This document shows, piece after piece, positions 58,548-64,000 of a DNA stretch of 64,000 nt. Numbering within the stretch: position 1 is the first letter of the stretch; every line of letters starts with the position of its first letter. The notes under the pieces were generated by a model. The model was not told where the DNA came from and ran no database searches. It worked only from the letters and a program-made list of their open reading frames with translations. The DNA lies in the NCBI RefSeq assembly GCF_010093625.1, contig NW_022985391.1:310466-374465 (forward strand), read 5' to 3'. The stretch comes from Macroventuria anomochaeta. Lineage: Eukaryota; Ascomycota; Dothideomycetes; Pleosporales; Didymellaceae. Made by a program: the position numbers and the translations under genes.

Positions 58548-59948
58548 TTACTTGTCCTCGTCGTCCTCATCACTGGGATCCCCCAGAACTTCGATAATCG
58601 AGCTCTGGGACGGCTGCTGTGTGCTTGATACCTGCACCCTCGAGCCACTTCTGTTGGGCTGGGAACTTTGGGGTGCTTGTACGTCGTCTTCGTCGTCCTC
58701 ATCGCCGTCTGAGTCCATTTGCGATTCTTCGAGCTCGGCGCGCTGCATGCGCTTGATCTTCCTGACAAGGATTGGGTCGGAGCGCAGGTCTTCTGCGGAG
58801 AGTTGCTGTGCGTGATGTTAGCATTTGCCCTACATGACGTATAGAATGGTGTATAAAGATGAATCTACCTGATCACAGCCTGGAATAGGACAAGCCACAC
58901 TCCTCGCCCCTCCCCTCCCAAAGTGACTCCCACTCGTCCTAATCATGCCCAAAATTGCATTCTTCTCAAACGTATGCGGGCACTTGTTACTCGAATACGG
59001 CTCCTTGAACTGCTGAAACGTAATCGGACACTTTGTGCTAATCGTCGCTTTATCCATGACAAGATCATCTTCATCATCGTCATATGCACCGCCCCGTGTC
59101 TGCGTGACGCCCAGCTGCGGCTCCCCGGCTGAGGTGAACCATGTATCTTCGTGACCGAGAACGGGCCCGTTGTCGCCGTGCCGAGCGTCGTGGACGACGC
59201 GCTTGAAGTCCCGGTAATCGTTGTGCTTGGCGTAGCGCGCGGTGAAGGATATCGAGGTGTACGCGTTCTTTTCGCGCTCCATGCGGTCTGTGAACATTTC
59301 TACAGAACCGGTGAGGGCTACGTGGGAGCCGTCGAGGGGCGTGGGGCCGGGTGTTGGGCCCTCGTCCATTTGCACGTCGATGTCTGAGCCTGCGTCGCTG
59401 CCTTCGGCGCGTTGTGTCTGGCGTCGTTGGGTTTGGCGCTGGGTCATTTGCGATTCGTACTCTTCCTCGAGCTGCCTAGGAGCGTGTTGACGCAGCCACT
59501 CCAAGGCGTCCTCGATGCGTTGGGCTGCGACGCTGGAGTCGATTATTGCACGCATGCTCTCTTCTAACTTCGCTGTTGCCTCGTCGACCTTCTGCTGGAG
59601 ATCTACCATTATCATTTCCTCGTCTTCCTTCTCATCGAGCTTCTTGCCGGCATCCCACTTCTTGCTCCGAGCATCGACATAGCGTTGGTGCTCGCTCAGC
59701 ATATCATTGACGCCTTCAGCTGTGCTCCGAATCTGGGTGATTGCAGCAGTGTTGTGCTTCTTCACTGCTGCGAGGGTAGAACCGTTCAATTCTCGGAGTG
59801 CGCGTTGTGCCTCCCCATCTAGTGGGTGTGAAGGCTTCTTGTAGGGCGGCAGCGCATCTTGAATGGCTCGAACAGGTGTCATTGCGACGGAATGGCGGCT
59901 ATTTCTGGGAGTAGCTCCAACGCGCGATTGTCGACTGCGTGAGGACAT
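58548..59948 (-). CDS. NSE2: SMC5/6 complex SUMO ligase Nse2
   Basis: Two exons (59948-58869, 58805-58548) give 445 residues. The N-terminal half is helical, as expected for the part that docks on the Smc5 arm. The SP-RING lies at about 305-360 with CPITFQQFKEPYSSNKCPH, TFEKNAI and the final CPIPGCDQ. After the ring come an acidic patch and two SUMO-interaction-like sites (IIEVLG flanked by Asp/Glu). Nse2/Mms21 attaches SUMO to chromosomal proteins during DNA repair and replication. Length is above yeast Mms21 (267) because of disordered inserts rich in Gln and Glu. The intron falls just after the ring. Confidence 0.9.
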
Positions 59949-60523
59949 CTTGATGTGTGCTTGGGTGTGGAGATGTTGTGGTTGAGAGGTGGGGAAAACG
60001 GTGCGGGATGAGACGCGTCTGACATTTTAGCGCGTCGCCAAATCACATGTCAACTTCACGAAGGATCTCGCAAGTTGCACATCGATCACATAGTCATCGA
60101 TTGGCGTGTTTACGGCGCTGGCTCGTCTTTGTCGGGATCGTGATTTTGGAATTAATTCTGGTATTTCTCGGGCGGCTATAATCTATGTAATCGCTCTCCG
60201 TACATTGCGCATATGCCATGAATAGGCTTGAAAAGGCGTGGATATCATAGTTGTTAAACAATACAAACAACAAGAAACGAATGTTACCCACCATGATGTC
60301 CAACAAAACACCTTAAGCTCTCCTCACCTCATCCATGTTGGTACACTTATGTGCTACGAGGCGCACGCCGCCGCCACCCTGAGAGAGGTAGCAGACAGCC
60401 CTTCCTCAACGACCAGTGAATGGAGCTTAGCTCGACATCCATGTTGATCGAACAGTGCTGTTGGCTCAGGTAGACACCTCCTACAAGGAAGTAGAAGCTC
60501 GCGAAATATGACCACTGTTGTGT
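59949..60523. other. intergenic
   Basis: Between the 5' end of NSE2 and the 3' end of the small membrane-protein gene, both on the minus strand. Nothing recognised. Confidence 0.5.
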
Positions 60524-61070
60524 CTACCTGATTGTGCTCGATATAGTCGTAGTCGTTCGACCCTCCTTGCTCGACATCGGCAGTCCCTTCTCGAGGTCGT
60601 GTTCCTGCTTGGGCCTTGCATTCTTGCCCGGCGGCGGCGAGTTGAGACGGATACCGGTTCGACGGTTCTGGCGGTTCTGTTTGCTGACGTCGACTACTGA
60701 GCGACCTGTGATACGGCGAGATGCACGGCGGATAGATTGGCGGACGTCCCATTGACGCTTCTTTGCGAGCCACCAAAGTGTTCCTGAGCCGACTGCACGG
60801 AAGTTAGTATGATGGTGTTAGATTAGGATTGTGTGAGAACGTACTGCCACCAATGACAACGATCACAGCTACCACAACGATGGCTACCAGCCCACCAGAA
60901 GACAGCTCGAAAGCACCCTTTGATGAACCTGCTGCGCCAGCATCGTCTGAATCCTGAGGGTTGTCCGAACCGCCGTTGTAACCTGCGGGAGGTAGTCCAC
61001 TGCCCGAACTCGAGTCCTGAGCAAGGGCGAGCAGAGGAAGCAGCAGCGAGAAGAAGAGAGCCCGGCTCAT
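60524..61070 (-). CDS. small secreted-start, single-pass membrane protein
   Basis: Two exons (61070-60845, 60792-60524) give 164 residues. The N-terminus MSRALFFSLLLPLLALAQ is a strong signal peptide. A short Ser/Gly/Asp-rich outer part follows, then one membrane helix (about 57-76, GLVAIVVVAVIVVIGG) and a long basic inner tail with many Arg, Lys and Gln (KKRQWDVRQSIRRASRR). The layout resembles small fungal plasma-membrane or Golgi proteins of unknown role; I know no family. Transport or wall-sensing functions would be guesses. The intron sits inside the membrane helix. An alternative donor (AG|GTAGAC at the stop) could extend it, but the plain stop is the simplest reading. Confidence 0.7.
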
Positions 61071-62366
61071 GTTGGCAAAGGTACGGTAGTGTGAAGGAAG
61101 GCTTGCTACGTAGACAGGCGTCGAGCAGGTGGTACGAGAGTCGCGTGAAGGTTGTGAGATCAACTCGATCAGGACGGGACACTACCCAGCAAGTCAGGCA
61201 GGACGCCCATCTCTATATTCGCGTCCTCGTTGGCAGAGGCTATTTCTAGGCCAGTACCCCGCTGCCAGAGCGTTGCTGGCGCCTAACATGGTGCGATTTT
61301 CCAAGGTCCCAAGATTGTGGCCGGCGATTTTTTCATGCTGCGTGCTTATTATAGAGGTATTAGACGAACAGGCGAAGCGGATTGGTAAAGGCGTTGTCCA
61401 TGTCGGCGCGTATGGTGTTGACGGGAGATCACCTTGCAGCGGGACAGGGGCGCTGCGGGTGGTGATTGGTTCGGTGGCTTATGCAAGCGCCGGTGCTTGT
61501 GCATGCCGTGTGCAGTTCGTGTTTCAGAATTGCCTCCGAAGGAACAACACCACAACAGCGAAGGCCATCGACATGTGGCAGTAGATAAGGAATAGGGCCG
61601 CGTTGTAGGTCGTTGTCAGTGGTGCCGTCTCAGGTGAGTGTTCGAGCTAACAGCTGATAGATGCCAGCATACTAGATGCAAGAACGCAGCAAGAGCGGAG
61701 GGACCACCCACCGACTTGTCAAGCGTCGTCTGGAAGGGCAGAGGCATCGAACGAGAAGCCTGACGTATTCTAAGACACTGCTGCGTAGTAGCTCGCAGTA
61801 GAGGGCAAGAGAAGCATTTCAAGAGCTGCATCTTCATCTTCGATTTTCCGAGCGCAGCAATGCGTGATACTCGTGCATCGAGGACACGTGGACAGTTGGA
61901 GAAGCATACATTGAGAGTTAGTGCGATATATTCACACAAGATAGAAGAGATGGAAGAGGGAATCTTAGTATTGCAGGCATGGGTGACGTGAACTTGGGCT
62001 TGACTTGGATGCCGTGAGGAATCTCATGTGTTCTTGAAAGCTAAAAAGTATCGCTGTGAGTCGCTTGTAAGTCGCTTGTAAGTCGTAAGTGCAATGTTTG
62101 AGTATGTGGTCGATGGAGTCCAAAGTCGAGCGTGTTGATGTCTGCGACTTCCTCACCTCGAGGCAGGAAAGAGCGTAGCTGCGAACTTCCTTGTCTCGCC
62201 TCACCCCTCACCTTTCACTACACAACTCCTCTTTCAACACATTTCTTGTTCCATCTCGTCTCGTAGTTTTTGCTCGTTTGCCCGCTATTTTCGTGCCGTC
62301 TCGCACGTCTCGTCCATCTCGCTTCTGTCATTGACTACCGATTGACTGCCTGCTCGAGCTCTCACT
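61071..62366. other. intergenic, divergent region
   Basis: About 1.3 kb between head-to-head genes. It has a direct repeat near 62059-62085 and a pyrimidine-rich (TCTCGTCTCG-like) stretch near 62255-62330 that leads into the next gene. No coding exon. Confidence 0.5.
62059..62080 (+). repeat. 11-bp direct tandem repeat
   Basis: AGTCGCTTGTA occurs twice in tandem, followed by a third partial copy. Confidence 0.85.
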
Positions 62367-64000
62367 ATGACTGGGTTCTCAAAGGGGAAGCAGCCTACGA
62401 AGACGTTCAGGCCATCGCAACTCAGAAATATGCAACAGGTACCTGACAGCGATGCCGTGGTTCCCGAGATGCAACTGGAAGCGCCCCACTCTCCTTATGG
62501 ACCTGAGTTCGAAGACGAGCTTGACGATGAAACATTGGCTACCATCGAGAGGCTTGCTTTTAAGTCTTCAGCAAGCGTGAAAGCGTCTTCACAACCTTCC
62601 CTCGCGTTACCCCAGACCTTCGGCATCGCCAAACCCGGTTCAGCACCGTGCGAAGTTCCGTTCTCCTTCGGGTTCGCCAAACGAACTACAAACAAGACTC
62701 CGAAGGAAGACGCACCAGCGCTACGACCGTCCATCCACCCTGACACTGTCATACCCTCCATCGAGCCCGCTGATAATGGTGCACCCAAGCAGGGTATGGG
62801 CACAGAAGCCAGCTGTATGCTTAGGCTAACGATCTCGCAGATGTTAGCACTACTTCTGCAGCATCGCCCAATCTTCCATCGCCTACGATCGAAGAACGTG
62901 TTGCCGTTGGGACATCCGAAAAAGACGAGACTGCACATGGGCATGATCAATCACAAGAGTCCTCGCACAGGAACGGTGCATTCGTCGACGGTCCGGACAC
63001 TGAGCCAGTCAAGTGAGTCATTTCGCAACAAGTTGGCAAACAACACTGACAGTGTGATCAGGCCCGCACTCTCGGAAGAGATCACTGATATTCAGACTAC
63101 GCCACAACCTGCCGCACGGTCCGCTCCTACCGCAAAGAAGAAACACAACGGAACGAAAGCGAAGAAGGGCAAGAAAACGCTTCTTTCCCGACCCCTTGTG
63201 CCTTGGCCGCCTCGACACGACCCTCTACCTGACGACTCGAGCACACTATCCACTGCTGGTTCATCTACGAGTCATGCAACATCCGAACACCAAGCAGAAG
63301 CAAGCTGGCCAATTCGCGATGTCGAAGACCTAGCTGTCAAACCTCAGCCTGGTGGAGTTTGTGTGCCGATAGACGGGCTTCGCGATATTGAGGAGTCGTC
63401 GATCGCAGCTGAGACAGCATTGCCGGACGGTACAACGGACAAGACTTTCGCCTCTTATCAGCATCAAGTCGTGGACCTGGGGCATGTCGAGCAACCTGAA
63501 GCTACGCAGCACCACGTCCATTTCAATGCGGCAATCCAAGAACCAATCCATATTGCGGATTCTCCGACCATGCCAGATGATCCGTCGTCTTATGCTTCAT
63601 GTGAAGGTCATGGGCGCTTCTCGCAGATGCAGCAAGCTTCAAAAGCCGATAGAGATACTCTAGGCGGCTCAAACTTGATGCCGAGATCCACTACGCCGTT
63701 TCCCAATAAAGACCCAAAACCGCGTCCAATCCTCAGACCCGCTTCAAGCCACCGAGCACAGAGCTCAGATCAGCAGACCTCATCGAGCACCTTGAAGACC
63801 AACCTTGATCCAGTTTGTGGCCCATCACCTCGTGTGGGAGATGTGCAAGAGGTGTTGCACGGAGCATCCAGCCGTTCTGGGCCTATACGAGTAACAAAAG
63901 CACCGAAGAAGGTACGACCTATGCATATTGCTCACTCAAGGGCATCAGCCGCCATTGGAAACAGTCAAGCGCTTTCTGGGATGACCACTCTAGACATGGC
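62367..64000 (+). CDS. disordered protein, 5' part, runs off the end
   Basis: Three exons are visible (62367-62793, 62841-63012, 63062 onward); the frame is still open at the window edge, giving at least 512 residues. The first intron (62794-62840) is supported by GTATGG, a CTAACG branch site and GCAG; the second by GTGAGT and ATCAG. No domain is recognised. The sequence is hydrophilic, rich in Ser, Pro, Thr and acidic residues, with a basic KKKHNGTKAKKGKK patch (about residues 220-240), which suggests a nuclear or chromosomal protein with long disordered parts. A folded domain may follow outside the window. Confidence 0.7.
   Translation, partial: MTGFSKGKQPTKTFRPSQLRNMQQVPDSDAVVPEMQLEAPHSPYGPEFEDELDDETLATIERLAFKSSASVKASSQPSLALPQTFGIAKPGSAPCEVPFSFGFAKRTTNKTPKEDAPALRPSIHPDTVIPSIEPADNGAPKQGMGTEASCMLRLTISQMLALLLQHRPIFHRLRSKNVLPLGHPKKTRLHMGMINHKSPRTGTVHSSTVRTLSQSSESFRNKLANNTDSVIRPALSEEITDIQTTPQPAARSAPTAKKKHNGTKAKKGKKTLLSRPLVPWPPRHDPLPDDSSTLSTAGSSTSHATSEHQAEASWPIRDVEDLAVKPQPGGVCVPIDGLRDIEESSIAAETALPDGTTDKTFASYQHQVVDLGHVEQPEATQHHVHFNAAIQEPIHIADSPTMPDDPSSYASCEGHGRFSQMQQASKADRDTLGGSNLMPRSTTPFPNKDPKPRPILRPASSHRAQSSDQQTSSSTLKTNLDPVCGPSPRVGDVQEVLHGASSRSGPIRVTKAPKKVRPMHIAHSRASAAIGNSQALSGMTTLDM

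Noticed and set aside
1..64000. tRNA genes, transposons, CRISPR arrays, secondary-metabolite cluster
   Set aside because: No B-box-like GGTTCGAATCC in a cloverleaf context, no transposase or reverse transcriptase motifs, no array of spaced repeats, and no synthase genes were seen.

Overview
The window is nuclear DNA of a filamentous ascomycete, most likely a dothideomycete (Pleosporales-like). Introns are short (about 45-60 nt) with GT..AG ends and CTAAC-type branch points. Genes are dense on both strands, and the proteins are fungal types (CreC, Zds1, Yrb30, DUF3433, a Meh1-like LAMTOR1, a fungal GH18). The order was inferred from protein similarity recognised by eye; no database search was possible. 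Gene models were built by joining reading frames across splice sites, and almost every model closes to an exact multiple of three.

Left part (1-23.9 kb): an HMT1-type vacuolar ABC transporter (-), an unknown Cys-cluster protein (+), a LAMTOR1/Meh1-like lysosomal anchor (-), a decayed secreted Ser/Thr-rich wall protein (+), a protein kinase whose C2H2-finger tail has been knocked out of frame (-), TSR2 (+), a BSD-domain Dos2-like protein (+), the Ran-binding protein YRB30 (-) head-to-head with the translation termination factor SUP35/eRF3 (+), and an AlkB-type dioxygenase (-).

Middle part (24-50.2 kb): CDK1 (+), a GH18 chitinase-like enzyme fused to a UBA domain (+), a TXNDC17-type thioredoxin-like protein (-), a very large two-module DUF3433 membrane protein (-), an alpha-arrestin with PY motifs (-), the WD40 protein CreC (-) head-to-head with the Miro GTPase GEM1 (+), a Zds1-type protein (+), a DUF985 cupin (+) and a mitochondrial iron-type alcohol dehydrogenase/transhydrogenase (+). 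These are mostly conserved housekeeping genes for cell cycle, translation, ribosome assembly, mitochondria and carbon regulation.

Right part (50.2-64 kb): this is looser. It holds a hypothetical ORF, a CorA-like membrane-protein pseudogene with four in-frame stops and three frameshifts, a mitochondrial oxoglutarate/malate-type carrier (+), the SUMO ligase NSE2 (-), a small secreted or single-pass membrane protein (-), and the 5' part of a long disordered protein (+) that runs off the end.

I see no transposon, rRNA, tRNA, CRISPR array or biosynthetic cluster. The most unusual signals are the kinase/zinc-finger gene caught in decay (one-base shift, nonsense codon, 101-bp tandem duplication), the GH18-UBA fusion, the two pseudogenes, and a run of genes whose first coding exon is tiny (3, 5, 10 and 21 nt).
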